Shown piece after piece: positions 1-9,582 of a stretch of 64,000 bases of DNA. This DNA is from JAAFJT01 sp043772905. GTDB lineage: Bacteria; Bacteroidota; Bacteroidia; Chitinophagales; Saprospiraceae. The DNA is taken from positions 10,112-74,111 of the forward strand of contig JAYVFS010000245.1 of the NCBI GenBank assembly GCA_043772905.1. The letters are read 5' to 3'. A model generated the notes under the pieces. It worked only from the letters and a program-made list of their open reading frames with translations. It was not told where the DNA came from and searched no databases. The translations under genes and the position numbers were made by a program. How positions within the stretch are numbered: the stretch's first letter is position 1; the number at the start of each line of letters is the position of its first letter.

Positions 1-2966
1 TTAAAACTATTCGACAAATCGGCTTCGGTATTGATGAACAAAACGCGCCGTTCAGCAATCAATTTTTCAAAATTCGTTGCAAAGCTATCTGATTGAAAAT
101 CAATGCTTTGCAACTGAAAACCGTTCATACCTTCGGGCAAAACCTTCAGTTTTTGTTCATAAAAATGCTGGCTCGGAAACTGCATAATATCCGTATGCAT
201 ACGCCCTTGATGACTCAAAACATCGTAAGCCCAAGACCACCCCTCAGTAATTGACCGCTTGTAAAGCCTTTCAAAAAATGAATGACGCAGATTTTTCAAA
301 CCCACCGAATGCAAGACTGGGCTATCCGTTGCCGACTCATCTTCCGGCTGTTGCACCACGGCAGGCAACTGTTTATGGTCGCCAATCAGCGTAAAATGAT
401 TGAACAAAGGCAACAAGCCAACAAGCTGTGGTTCTAATATTTGAGATGCTTCATCAATGATAACTCGTTGAAAATCAGTCAGTTTCATCAATTCCAACTT
501 GCCTGTCATGGAAGCCACTGTTGCAACAAAAATGCGGTGTTTTTTGATAACAGCTATCAATTCTTTCCGTGTCGTTACATTCTCTATTTTTTTATCTAAT
601 AATTGGTTTTGATAATGTGGCGACGTGCCATAACGCGAACCGATGCGCACATAGTCGTCTTTAACCCAATCGCCAAGACTTTCAATGGCTTCACAAATTT
701 CATCTACTGCCCTATTCGTATAAGCTAAAAGCAAAATATTTTCATCCGTATTTTTCAATAAATGTCCGACCAAATGTTTCAACATCACACTTGTTTTCCC
801 TGTCCCTGGCGGTCCCCACAGTAAAAAATAGTCTTGTGAAGCCAGTATCTTTTGCAAAATAAGATTCTGTTCGTCCGTCATTTCAGGGACATGTGCGACG
901 TTTTGGGGCTTTGGTTGCTCAGGCGGTTGAACGGTCAACAACAAATCACGTTTGCGTTGCGGCGACTTCGCAAACTCAAACAAACCGCGAAACATGCCAT
1001 TATAACTGCTGTCCAACAAATCATGTTCAACATTCCATAAATCATATTTTTGAAATATAAATTGATTGAGTTGTCGAGAACGCAGCCGCAAAGTCACCGT
1101 CTCTTTTGTCATAGCCACCAATGAACATTTGAAAATTTGGTTTGACAAAATCGCTGCCTTTCCTTTAGAATCCGCATTTCCCTCCTCAACAGAATTGGGG
1201 TATAAAACAACAATGTCACCAATTCTAAAATTCGCTAAAGCATTGGTTTTCAATGTCTTTTGAAAAACAATTAACGGATTATCATCAAGACTGTGGTTTT
1301 CAATAATTTTCAAATGACTGAAAATAGAGAAATTTTGCTCCTTATCGTCAGCCTTGTCAAGCCACAAAGAAGCAACACCGTTTGACGTTTCTATGTTGTC
1401 CTGCCCAATTTTTGAAATTTGATGCTCCCTTGCAATGAAGCTGCTGAACGACGTGAAATATTTTTTTTCTAAATCTGATAAACCATTATAAGTCTTTGAA
1501 AACAACTCAACATCTCGTTTTTCAAAACCCGCAGCTGTTTGTAACAACTTACTGATGATGCGTTTGAAAAAATCACCTTCACCATTTGCTTCGTTCCGCG
1601 AAATGACTCCTTCTTTCTTATTCAAGTTTATCAACGCTTGTTCGAGCGATAAAATCTGATTGCGAATGTTTAAAGCTTCAAATTGTTGAGAAGTTAAATT
1701 AGGTGCATATTTCAAATTATCCAATTCCAAAACCGAATACAAAATATAGCACACAGGCTTTACTTTATCGCCAAAAGCTGCTTCAACAAGCAAATCGTAA
1801 AGCAAAGTTTGAGTAAAATGATTGTTTGAAATACCGTAAATATTAGGCTGATAGGGTTTACCGCTTTTCAATTCAACAATAGCGGATTTACCTGTTTCTG
1901 GATTTTGATAAAACAAATCGAGCCGACCTTGCAAACCATATTTTGGTGCATAAAACGAAGGTTCGAGATAGCAATTTTCACGATTAATACTGATTTTATC
2001 GAACCCCTCAGTAACAACCCGTTTAAGATGAATAAAATGACCTTTGCAATCTTCAAAAATCTGTCTGACTTCTCTTTCATCAAAAGTACAAAACGCTATG
2101 GGATTGATTTTGAATGTTTTACGAAATGTTTCCGTAAAACCAACCTCTGGATTGGCAATCAATTCATCGAGAAAATAATTGGCAATATTACCCTTCATAA
2201 TGCTCGCAGAAGCTTGATACGGTAGAAATTTTGTCATCATATACACCAAAGGTTCGGCACTGTGATGTCGAAAAGATTCAGCAACTGCCGTCACATCCAC
2301 CAAATGATCTGGCTCAATAACAAAGGCGCGCGGGCGCAAAACCCCTTCTTTATTGACCTCCACATTGAGCAAATGTAGTGTTGTTGGATAACCAAAAATG
2401 TGTCGAATAACAGCCACACTTTTCCTAAAATTCTCATTGCGTTCAGCGATAAAATATTGAATGCGCACCTCTTGATTCGTCTCTTCGTCAATGCCAACAA
2501 ACTGTTCATTTGCCGCATCATCGCGCAGAACGACGACACGCATTTGCGCTTTTTTAGAAAATACTTCGTTGGGTGAAAAGGTAAAATGTTCCTTCGGAGG
2601 CAGAATATTTAGCACATTTACTGAGGGGTCCTCCTCATAAAAAATTTTTATAGCATCCGCGCAAGCACGTAAACCTAATTCATAGACTTTTAATGTATCT
2701 TCTTGAAAGTCAATCTTTTGCAAGGCTTTTCTAAAATGATGAATCGTCATTTGACGACGAATGGGGACTTCAAATTTTTGAAAAGAATAAGCCATACGGG
2801 CAAAAAACGTATTGAACGGCACACGTTCAGCCATCGTCACATTAAAAAAAATGGTGTGCAAAAGCTGCTGCAAAGCCTGAATTTTGGGCTTGTTATCGAG
2901 GGCTTCTGACTGATGAATTTTCAGAATCTCGTTATAAAAAAGGCGAGATAGTTCAATATTTTTCAT
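1..2966 (-). CDS. Dna2-like nuclease-helicase, C-terminus cut by window edge
   Basis: Open frame of at least 988 codons on the minus strand that runs off the left edge without a stop. The ATG at 2966 begins MKNIELSRLF. A Cas4/RecB/Dna2-type PD-(D/E)XK nuclease module lies around 1800-1935, with G-R-L-D, then V-E-L-K, then a downstream Q. A superfamily 1 helicase follows: Walker A GPPGTGKT near 790-820 and Walker B DEASQ near 440-460. The order nuclease then SF1 helicase is that of eukaryotic Dna2 and bacterial Dna2-like proteins, which process DNA ends; some such fusions belong to phage defence. Repair or defence is inference. A TAnnTTTG box lies 37 bases upstream. Two copies of the dispersed 10-mer read as TEG and one as PSV in this protein. 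The helicase C-terminal part is outside the window. Confidence 0.85.
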   Translation of the reverse strand, partial: MKNIELSRLFYNEILKIHQSEALDNKPKIQALQQLLHTIFFNVTMAERVPFNTFFARMAYSFQKFEVPIRRQMTIHHFRKALQKIDFQEDTLKVYELGLRACADAIKIFYEEDPSVNVLNILPPKEHFTFSPNEVFSKKAQMRVVVLRDDAANEQFVGIDEETNQEVRIQYFIAERNENFRKSVAVIRHIFGYPTTLHLLNVEVNKEGVLRPRAFVIEPDHLVDVTAVAESFRHHSAEPLVYMMTKFLPYQASASIMKGNIANYFLDELIANPEVGFTETFRKTFKINPIAFCTFDEREVRQIFEDCKGHFIHLKRVVTEGFDKISINRENCYLEPSFYAPKYGLQGRLDLFYQNPETGKSAIVELKSGKPYQPNIYGISNNHFTQTLLYDLLVEAAFGDKVKPVCYILYSVLELDNLKYAPNLTSQQFEALNIRNQILSLEQALINLNKKEGVISRNEANGEGDFFKRIISKLLQTAAGFEKRDVELFSKTYNGLSDLEKKYFTSFSSFIAREHQISKIGQDNIETSNGVASLWLDKADDKEQNFSIFSHLKIIENHSLDDNPLIVFQKTLKTNALANFRIGDIVVLYPNSVEEGNADSKGKAAILSNQIFKCSLVAMTKETVTLRLRSRQLNQFIFQKYDLWNVEHDLLDSSYNGMFRGLFEFAKSPQRKRDLLLTVQPPEQPKPQNVAHVPEMTDEQNLILQKILASQDYFLLWGPPGTGKTSVMLKHLVGHLLKNTDENILLLAYTNRAVDEICEAIESLGDWVKDDYVRIGSRYGTSPHYQNQLLDKKIENVTTRKELIAVIKKHRIFVATVASMTGKLELMKLTDFQRVIIDEASQILEPQLVGLLPLFNHFTLIGDHKQLPAVVQQPEDESATDSPVLHSVGLKNLRHSFFERLYKRSITEGWSWAYDVLSHQGRMHTDIMQFPSQHFYEQKLKVLPEGMNGFQLQSIDFQSDSFATNFEKLIAERRVLFINTEADLSNSF

Positions 2967-3002
2967 ATCTGATTTTCAAAATTATTGTTTCAAGTGTAAC
3001 AG

Positions 3003-3010
3003 CAAAAGTA
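3003..3010 (-). promoter_or_regulatory. Putative -7 box (TAnnTTTG) for the Dna2-like gene
   Basis: The minus strand reads TACTTTTG, matching the Bacteroidota -7 consensus TAnnTTTG, 37 bases before the ATG at 2966. No TTG at the usual -33 spacing was found. Confidence 0.35.
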
Positions 3011-3121
3011 AAACATTTAGTCACTTTTAAATAAAAAATTAGTTTCAAACTATAAACAATTGTAAAAAAGTAGATGTTTTACTACTTTCACCAACATTTT
3101 TACATTCAATGATTTTTATTT

Positions 3122-3664
3122 ATGATTACAATTATATCAGGTACAGATAGAAAGGACGGTTTGACGCACATATTAGCCAATCATTATTACCAAATGATAC
3201 AGTCAAAAACGTCTGAAAAAGTGCTGTTATTTTCCCTTGAAGACTTACCGTCCGATGTTTTTGGCTCTGCTATGTATCATAAAGAGACCTTAACACCTTC
3301 ATTTCAGACCATTGAAGACAACTACTTGATTCCTGCAGATAAATTGATTTTTGTTATTCCTGAATACAATGGCTCTTTCCCAGGTATTTTAAAACTTTTT
3401 ATAGACGCTTGTTCGATACGTTCCAAAATGTCGGTTTTTAAAAATAAAAAAGCGGCTTTGGTTGGCGTTGCCACTGGTCGAGCAGGTAATATTCGTGGTT
3501 TGGAGCATTTTACAAGTGTCATGATGTTTATGAATGTAACGGTTTTACCAAACTTACTCCCCATTTCTGCTTTTAATAGAATGGTGGACGATGAAAACAA
3601 TATCGTTGATGAAGTAACATTGAAAAACATTGAAAAACAAATTGATGAATTTTTAAAGTTCTGA
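3122..3664 (+). CDS. NADPH-dependent FMN reductase family protein
   Basis: A 180-residue flavodoxin-fold protein. The start MITIISGTDR places the first beta strand and the phosphate-binding loop at the N-terminus. The motif PEYNGSFPGILK near residues 79-90 is the signature of the NADPH-dependent FMN reductase family, in which this loop binds the flavin. The length is normal for the family. Proteins of this type reduce FMN, quinones or azo compounds with NAD(P)H in the cytoplasm; the substrate cannot be read from sequence. It stands alone between the divergent Dna2-like gene and rpoD and is followed by its own hairpin terminator. Confidence 0.85.
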   Translation: MITIISGTDRKDGLTHILANHYYQMIQSKTSEKVLLFSLEDLPSDVFGSAMYHKETLTPSFQTIEDNYLIPADKLIFVIPEYNGSFPGILKLFIDACSIRSKMSVFKNKKAALVGVATGRAGNIRGLEHFTSVMMFMNVTVLPNLLPISAFNRMVDDENNIVDEVTLKNIEKQIDEFLKF

Positions 3665-4197
3665 TAGATGGATAGTGGATGATTTTATAAATTATTGAAA
3701 ATCAGTAACTTATAAAATTGTACAACAAAATAGCTCCATCCAAACAACATATTTCTTCAAATGATTAAAAAGTGTGAACGGCAAATAACGTTCACACTTT
3801 TTGCGTTTATGCCCCCTTAGTATGTTAGTAAAAAAATAAAATTTATTTTTGCCAGCTCAACATTCTTCCTTTTTTTGCATAGTAAATTATAACAATATCT
3901 AAAAACCGAGATAAAAAACTGTTTGATAAGCCTTTATAAATAACCTATATTTCAATATTATCAAAAAGATACAATATCTAGAAGAACACGTCATTTTCAA
4001 AAAAATAATATCAAAAATATAAAAAAGGGCGTGAACTAATTTGGCAGTTAATTTGTATAATTAGATAAGGGTTGCATTTAAATCTTTTTTATTAGAATGT
4101 CAATAGTTTTAACATTTTCATGCAACTTTTTCTACTAATAATCGTCTAAAAATAAATCTTTCAATCACATCCAAAGCTTTTAAAACGTTTTAACACC
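3665..4197. other. 533-bp intergenic region upstream of rpoD
   Basis: Very AT-rich. It holds the terminator at 3767-3802, a one-mismatch copy of the dispersed 10-mer at 3813-3822, and two near-miss promoter strings (TA-N-TTTG, one base short in the spacer) near 4039-4056. No convincing ORF. Confidence 0.6.
3767..3802 (+). terminator. Intrinsic terminator after the FMN reductase
   Basis: A perfect 14-bp stem (arms 3767-3780 and 3789-3802) with an 8-base loop. The 5' arm begins with five A and the 3' arm ends in five T, so it may act in both directions. Confidence 0.85.
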
Positions 4198-5061
4198 ATG
4201 CGTCAGTTAAAAATTACTAACAAAATTACCAGTCGAGAAAGTCTTGCGCTCGACAAATACCTGAACGACATCGGCAAAATCACGATGGTTTCAGGTGAAG
4301 AGGAAGCTGAATTGGCTCGCCGTATTCGTGCTGGCGATGAAAAAGCCCTTGAGCGTCTCACTGAAGCCAATCTTCGTTTCGTTGTATCAGTGGCCAAACA
4401 ATATCAAAATCAAGGATTGACATTGAGTGACCTTATCAACGAAGGTAATGTCGGCTTGATGAAAGCTGCTCGTCGTTTTGACGAAACCAAAGGGTTTAAG
4501 TTCATTTCCTATGCCGTTTGGTGGATTCGTCAATCTATCCTACAATCTATTGTCGAACACAGCCGCATCGTTCGTTTGCCCTTGAACAAAGTTGGGTCTT
4601 ACAATCGTGTGAATGAAGCATATATTTCATTTGTTCAAGAATTTGAGCGCGAACCAAGCAATGAGGAATTGGGCGAGGTGCTGGAAATGACGCCAAAAGA
4701 AGTCGCTAATATGTTGCGCTCTAATACGCGCCACATTTCTATGGATTCACCATTAGGCGGTGAAGACAGCGACGCGACGATGCTCGATGTATTTATCACA
4801 AATGACGAGCGTATGCCTGATACAACATTGCTCGATGAATCGTTGCGCGAGGAAGTTCAACAAGGTTTGGCGATACTTTCTGAACGTGAAAAAGAGGTGA
4901 TTTCTGCCTATTATGGCTTAAATGAGTTCAAAGCTTTGACGCTCGAAGAAATCGGAGAAGCTTTTGGTTTGACACGTGAACGGGTTCGTCAGATTAAAGA
5001 ACGGGCTATTCGTCGCCTCCGCAAATCTTATAATTCACAAGAAATGCGTTCTTATTTGTAA
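4198..5061 (+). CDS. rpoD: Primary RNA polymerase sigma factor RpoD/SigA
   Basis: A 287-residue sigma-70 protein lacking the long acidic region 1.1, the size usual for the housekeeping sigma factor of Bacteroidota. Region 1.2 covers about residues 15-45. Region 2 (NLRFVVSVAKQYQ, then INEGNVGLMKAARRFD, then FISYAVWWIRQSI) covers about 58-115. Region 3 follows, and the region 4 helix-turn-helix (LTLEEIGEAFGLTRERVRQI) lies near 240-262. It recruits RNA polymerase to the -33/-7 promoters typical of this phylum, consistent with the TAnnTTTG boxes in this window. It is monocistronic, with a long leader region and its own terminator. No copy of the dispersed 10-mer falls in it. Confidence 0.97.
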   Translation: MRQLKITNKITSRESLALDKYLNDIGKITMVSGEEEAELARRIRAGDEKALERLTEANLRFVVSVAKQYQNQGLTLSDLINEGNVGLMKAARRFDETKGFKFISYAVWWIRQSILQSIVEHSRIVRLPLNKVGSYNRVNEAYISFVQEFEREPSNEELGEVLEMTPKEVANMLRSNTRHISMDSPLGGEDSDATMLDVFITNDERMPDTTLLDESLREEVQQGLAILSEREKEVISAYYGLNEFKALTLEEIGEAFGLTRERVRQIKERAIRRLRKSYNSQEMRSYL

Positions 5062-5082
5062 AAAATTTTACACCATATAAAA

Positions 5083-5119
5083 GAAGCCGAGTGTCGTTAG
5101 ACATTCGGCTTTCTTTTTG
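5083..5119 (+). terminator. Intrinsic terminator of rpoD
   Basis: Stem arms 5083-5095 and 5100-5112 (GAAGCCGAGTGTC and its near-complement) with a 4-base loop, followed by a T-rich tail. It lies between rpoD and the convergent VCBS gene and could serve both. Confidence 0.85.
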
Positions 5120-5122
5120 CCC

Positions 5123-7369
5123 TTACTTTTTAATTACTTTTAGAAGTTGCTGCTTAGAATCCCCTTGAATTTTCAAAAAATAAATGCCATTCGGTAAACC
5201 CGACAAATCAACTTGATACTGAGGGGTCGTAAAATAAGCTGTTTTTAGGCACTGCCCTATCGTATTGAAAAGGTGAATCTGTTTAGTCATACCTGACATT
5301 TCCAAATCACATTGAATTGTGAATTGCCCTATCGTTGGATTTGGAAAAACAGTTGCAAACCTTTGATTTCCAATATCTTGTGTAGGTGTAGTCCCATCAA
5401 CATTGTACGACATTTGATAGGCGGAAAGTCCACCCCGTTGATTGCCTACAAACATTTCTAATTTATTGTCATTTTTCGCCACATTACCAATCGCTAAAGT
5501 CAAAGTGCCACCGTCTTTCAACAATCCATAGTCGCTGTTGATAAGCCTAAATGTATCGTTTAGACGACCATCAATATTGTCATAAACCTTAATTCTACCT
5601 GATTCTGTGCCACAAAACAAAACATATTTATTGCCTAAATTCATAAAAACAGGTGCAGCAAAACCTGTTGGAAACCCAAATTGTGCGGCATCCACAAAAC
5701 CTAATTTGGTTTTAGTAGCTGTTGTTGAAAAATTAGGTGTTGATGCTGTGCCAATATTCTTAAAAAAACGAATAAAGCCATTGCGATTACCTGTTACGAT
5801 GTCTGGTAAACCGTCTCTGTCGAGGTCAATGATTTGAGGTTTTGGCGAACCGCCACCATCTAAATTTTTCCAAACAGGAATAGGAGTTGCCATACTGAGG
5901 GGTTGGTTTGCACCTGCTTTGTTCTCTACAAAAAAGAGTGTACCGCTTTCTTCTCCAACAATTAAATCCAAGTCACCATCGCCGTCTAAATCACCAAAAG
6001 TTGGACTAAAATTATAATTATCAATACTTGATAAAGCCTTAAAATTCAACCAATTATCATTGACTAATCTAAAAGCAGGTGTTAAAGCCGTACCCACATT
6101 TTGAAATAAAAACAACCTCGAATCACGTCCGCTCTGCGGTACATACAACGAACCATTGCCTACAACTAAGTCCAACAAACCATCAGCATTGACATCAATG
6201 AGCGCAGGATTTGCACCTGTGCCTAAGTCAATCATATCTTTAACGAGGAAGTCTTTTTGTTGCAGTTGAAAGGTCGGAACGGCATTTGTTCCTACGTTTT
6301 TATAGAACCAATTGACGGCATAATTCTCAATATAATTCGTAGAGGCGGGTGAAACAACGAGGTCTTTTTTACCATCAAAATCTAAATCCAACAAATATGA
6401 TGCAGGAAAAACGGGTAAATTGACCCCCTCAGTATTTGGTGGATAATTATTGTTTTGGGCTGTCATTAAAGCCGCAGTCCGAGTGCCACCATTTGTCAAA
6501 AAGTTTAAGTTTTCAAACGAAATGCTGCCCAGCAAAGCTTCTTTATCGCCATCATTATCGGCATCAAAAGTCGTGATAGATGCGCCTGGATGTCGTTGTA
6601 TAATACCCATCGCACAAGTTGAGGCATTGCCTAAATTGACAACTTTTGAAAAACCATTGTCTAAAAATTTGCCCCAACAATCGTCATAAAGGTCAAAAAC
6701 AAGACTATCACGCTTGAAATTACGCTCAACGCTGAAATTTTTATACATATAGACATGACCACCACCGACTTCAAAACTTAAAATATCGAGGTCGCCATCG
6801 CCATCAATATCATCGAAATTGGGAATATCAACAGTATTGACATAAATATTTGTTGGCGAACCATTTAAGGGATAGTTGAGGATATTACCTTGGAAAGCAA
6901 AATTCATTCTATCAAAAGCGATTTTGTTATTCACCATTTTGCCCTTGAAAACCCGAATGCCGCCTATTGCCCCATCGTTGTATGTAAAAATGTCAGCGAT
7001 GCCATCTCCATTAAAGTCTCTCAACAATGCCCAATCGTTGAGTTTTGGGAAGTTTTCTAAATATTCAGGACTAAAAACATATTTATTGTTTACGTTTAGA
7101 TATGTCACGCACGCATTGCCGATGCGGTCAAAAACAAAAAGGTCGAGTTTTCCATCGTTGTTTAAGTCAACTTCACTAAATTCTGGACAGTTGAAACCGC
7201 CTACATGTGGATTTTCGTAAGCTGGATTACCTGTTGTGTTTTTTTGAAATGGATAAAACGCACGCCGAACATCATTGACATTTTGTCCCCTCAGTAAAAA
7301 GGGTAAAAGGCAAAGGGCAAGGGGCAAAAGGCAAGTAGTAACGTAAGACGAAGTGTGTTTTTTTAGCAT
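5123..7369 (-). CDS. Secreted VCBS/FG-GAP repeat protein with T9SS sorting domain
   Basis: A 748-residue protein with an N-terminal signal peptide (LLPLALCLLPFLLRGQ). Most of the chain consists of FG-GAP/VCBS-type beta-propeller blades carrying calcium-loop-like motifs such as DIDGDGDLD, DVNADGLLD and DLDGDGDLD. The last 80 residues form a type IX secretion sorting domain (FPNPTIGQFTI, then NGIYFLKI, ending LLKVIKK), so export by T9SS to the cell surface or medium is expected. The ligand is unknown. It starts 23 bases after the zinc-ribbon gene and is probably cotranscribed with it. Four copies of the dispersed 10-mer lie inside, reading PQY, PLS, TEG and LRG; the LRG copy falls in the signal peptide. 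Confidence 0.88.
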   Translation of the reverse strand: MLKKHTSSYVTTCLLPLALCLLPFLLRGQNVNDVRRAFYPFQKNTTGNPAYENPHVGGFNCPEFSEVDLNNDGKLDLFVFDRIGNACVTYLNVNNKYVFSPEYLENFPKLNDWALLRDFNGDGIADIFTYNDGAIGGIRVFKGKMVNNKIAFDRMNFAFQGNILNYPLNGSPTNIYVNTVDIPNFDDIDGDGDLDILSFEVGGGHVYMYKNFSVERNFKRDSLVFDLYDDCWGKFLDNGFSKVVNLGNASTCAMGIIQRHPGASITTFDADNDGDKEALLGSISFENLNFLTNGGTRTAALMTAQNNNYPPNTEGVNLPVFPASYLLDLDFDGKKDLVVSPASTNYIENYAVNWFYKNVGTNAVPTFQLQQKDFLVKDMIDLGTGANPALIDVNADGLLDLVVGNGSLYVPQSGRDSRLFLFQNVGTALTPAFRLVNDNWLNFKALSSIDNYNFSPTFGDLDGDGDLDLIVGEESGTLFFVENKAGANQPLSMATPIPVWKNLDGGGSPKPQIIDLDRDGLPDIVTGNRNGFIRFFKNIGTASTPNFSTTATKTKLGFVDAAQFGFPTGFAAPVFMNLGNKYVLFCGTESGRIKVYDNIDGRLNDTFRLINSDYGLLKDGGTLTLAIGNVAKNDNKLEMFVGNQRGGLSAYQMSYNVDGTTPTQDIGNQRFATVFPNPTIGQFTIQCDLEMSGMTKQIHLFNTIGQCLKTAYFTTPQYQVDLSGLPNGIYFLKIQGDSKQQLLKVIKK

Positions 7370-7392
7370 TGTCGGTGATTACTTTAGCGTTC

Positions 7393-8334
7393 CTAAGAAT
7401 CCGAATAAATATTTTTCAGTTTTTCCAAAAGGAAAAGCATTTTGATGTTTAACGAAGGGTTGACATTGAAAAAACGATTGTTGACTTTGAGCCATGTTTT
7501 ATGTTTTTCAAGTCGTGCGATGTGGTGAAAATATATTTTTTGCGGTTTTTCTAAAGGCGCTTTCCAATACAAGCCAAACTCTGTTATGGCAAAACCTTCT
7601 TTACCGCTTCCGAGAAAAGTGGAGTCGCTGATGAGAAAAATAAATTCATCTTTTGCGGCAAAAACGAAGCTTTTAGCAGCATTTTGAAGCGTATTGAAAG
7701 GCATTTTGACAAAATCGGTATAAACTCTTTCTTTTTCAAAAGCCAAATCGAGGTAATCGAAAATCAATTGTTTTATGTCCACATTGCCCCGAACTGCCCG
7801 TTCATATTTCATTATTTTTTCAGACAAAACTGTTGGACTTATTTCTTTGCAATTATAAACAATATGATACAAAGCAAGACTCGATACAGCATTTTCCAAC
7901 TGCTTTTCGAGGTGGAATACTGAGGGGGTCATATTGCTGAAATTTAACTCTGAAAATTCTTCTGCAATTTGTTTTGAACGACGGTCAACAGTTTGATAGA
8001 AGTTGGTCGTAATGACGGTTTTGAGATACTCCTCCACTTTGTCGGGCGCAATCCAAGCGGCTAAACGCTTAACCTCTTCAAAAAACAGCGATTTTACTTG
8101 TTCTTCTAAGACATCTAGGTTCTGAAAATCATATTTTGAGTTTTGAACTTCATATTTAGACAAAACAATGGGCTTCATGGGTGAGCCACAACCATAGCAA
8201 AATCGTGCATCAGCTGGATTTTTTTTGGCGCAAGAAGGGCAATCAGCTAAGGCAATATCGATGTGTGTACCACAATTGTGGCAAAATTTAGCGTCTTCTA
8301 CAAGTTGTGTATGGCACTTTGGACAATAAATCAT
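7393..8334 (-). CDS. Double zinc-ribbon protein with C-terminal PH-like region
   Basis: A 313-residue protein. Its first 52 residues carry two zinc ribbons: CPKC, then CHNC, CPSC and CYGC. The middle is helical and rich in charged residues. The C-terminal 90 residues (around FVFAAKDEFIFLIS and EFGLYWKAP) look like a bacterial PH-like beta domain; that assignment is tentative. There is no signal peptide, so it is probably cytosolic. It is followed after 23 bases by the secreted VCBS protein gene and is preceded by a TAnnTTTG box. Function unknown. One 10-mer copy reads PSV. Confidence 0.75.
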   Translation of the reverse strand: MIYCPKCHTQLVEDAKFCHNCGTHIDIALADCPSCAKKNPADARFCYGCGSPMKPIVLSKYEVQNSKYDFQNLDVLEEQVKSLFFEEVKRLAAWIAPDKVEEYLKTVITTNFYQTVDRRSKQIAEEFSELNFSNMTPSVFHLEKQLENAVSSLALYHIVYNCKEISPTVLSEKIMKYERAVRGNVDIKQLIFDYLDLAFEKERVYTDFVKMPFNTLQNAAKSFVFAAKDEFIFLISDSTFLGSGKEGFAITEFGLYWKAPLEKPQKIYFHHIARLEKHKTWLKVNNRFFNVNPSLNIKMLFLLEKLKNIYSDS

Positions 8335-8395
8335 AGTGAATTATGTATGCTGGTGTATAAAATAGAACCGTATAACATCATTTTTTTTTTACCCA

Positions 8396-8403
8396 CAAAA
8401 TTA
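8396..8403 (-). promoter_or_regulatory. Putative -7 box for the zinc-ribbon/VCBS genes
   Basis: The minus strand reads TAATTTTG, a full match to TAnnTTTG, about 60 bases before the ATG at 8334. A TTTG lies 23 bases further upstream, slightly beyond the ideal -33 spacing. Confidence 0.45.
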
Positions 8404-8438
8404 ATGTTTTATAGCAAATGGCGAAACAAAAGAAAGCA

Positions 8439-8487
8439 CCCCTCAGTAAAAAGGCTAATTTACTGATAAAATCAGCAAATTAGCCTT
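8439..8487 (-). terminator. pfkA terminator whose T-tract merges with the 10-mer
   Basis: A near-perfect 16-bp stem (arms 8451-8466 and 8472-8487) lies 34 bases beyond the pfkA stop. On the minus strand the stem is followed by a run of T that flows directly into ACTGAGGGG (8439-8448). Confidence 0.8.
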
Positions 8488-8520
8488 AATTTTCAATGAT
8501 AAAATTATCAATGGTTGAGA

Positions 8521-9510
8521 TTACAACGCCAATATCTGCGCCATTTTCATCAATGAATCATTGACCGTTTTTTCTTTTGTGATTGCATCTTGAAATGAGG
8601 TGAAAGACAAATCATTGTTCAAAATACCGACCATTTCGTTAGAACGACCTGCCAACAGTGCATTAACTGCTTCATAACCTAAGCGACTTGCTAAAACTCG
8701 GTCAATACAAGTAGGCGAACCACCACGCTGTAAATGCCCGATGACAGTAACTTTTGTATCATAGTTGTCAATACGTTCTCCTACTAATCTGGCGACTTCC
8801 GCTGCACCGCCTTCCTTGCTGCCTTCCGCAACGATGATGATACCGAACGGCTTATTGCGTTTCGCCGATTTTTTAAGATGCAAAATGAGATCATCAATAT
8901 CGTATTTATTTTCTGGTATCATCACACCACCTGCACCTGAACCGATGGCAGAATGAAGGGCAATGAAACCCGCATGACGACCCATCACTTCAACAAAAAA
9001 CAAGCGATTGTGAGAATAAGCGGTATCGCGTATTTTGTCCGCTGCCTCCATGGCTGTATTGATAGCTGTGTCGAATCCGATGGTCAAATCTGTACCATAA
9101 AGGTCATTATCAATCGTTCCAGGTACACCAATAAAAGGTATATCATGTTCCTCGGAAAAGAGTTTAGCACCTGTAAATGTACCATTTCCACCGATTGCCA
9201 CACACGCATCTATATCAAATGCCAAGAGAGAATCGTAAGCTTTAGCACGTCCTTCAGGCGTCATAAACTCCATTGAGCGAGCGGTTTTCAGTATCGTACC
9301 ACCTCTTTGGATGATATTGCCAACATCTCCGGTTTCAAGACGACGGATTTTACCTTCTATCATGCCTTGATAGCCACGTTCTACACCAAAAACGTGTAGG
9401 TCGTTATAAATTGCCGTCCGAACGACGGCACGAATCGCTGCATTCATGCCTGGGGCATCACCACCCGAAGTAAAAACAGCGATACGTTTAATTGTCTTTG
9501 TCATATACAT
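8521..9510 (-). CDS. pfkA: ATP-dependent 6-phosphofructokinase
   Basis: A 329-residue PfkA, normal length. It phosphorylates fructose-6-phosphate to fructose-1,6-bisphosphate, the committed step of glycolysis. Visible motifs are the N-terminal ATP loop FTSGGDAPGMNAA, the catalytic PGTIDNDL segment near residue 130 and the substrate-binding VEVMGRHAG near residue 172. GGNGT, the segment contacting ATP, points to ATP rather than PPi use. The ATG at 9504 (MTKTIKRIAVF) is an equally good start. It lies 72 bases downstream of the GlcNAc-kinase-like gene, probably in the same transcript. No 10-mer copy lies in the gene; copies flank it on both sides. Confidence 0.97.
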   Translation of the reverse strand: MYMTKTIKRIAVFTSGGDAPGMNAAIRAVVRTAIYNDLHVFGVERGYQGMIEGKIRRLETGDVGNIIQRGGTILKTARSMEFMTPEGRAKAYDSLLAFDIDACVAIGGNGTFTGAKLFSEEHDIPFIGVPGTIDNDLYGTDLTIGFDTAINTAMEAADKIRDTAYSHNRLFFVEVMGRHAGFIALHSAIGSGAGGVMIPENKYDIDDLILHLKKSAKRNKPFGIIIVAEGSKEGGAAEVARLVGERIDNYDTKVTVIGHLQRGGSPTCIDRVLASRLGYEAVNALLAGRSNEMVGILNNDLSFTSFQDAITKEKTVNDSLMKMAQILAL

Positions 9511-9582
9511 AAGTTGTGAATAGATCCCCGTTTTTAAAACTTAAAAATTACTGAGGGGTCTATTGTCAAATTAATTGGTTGA

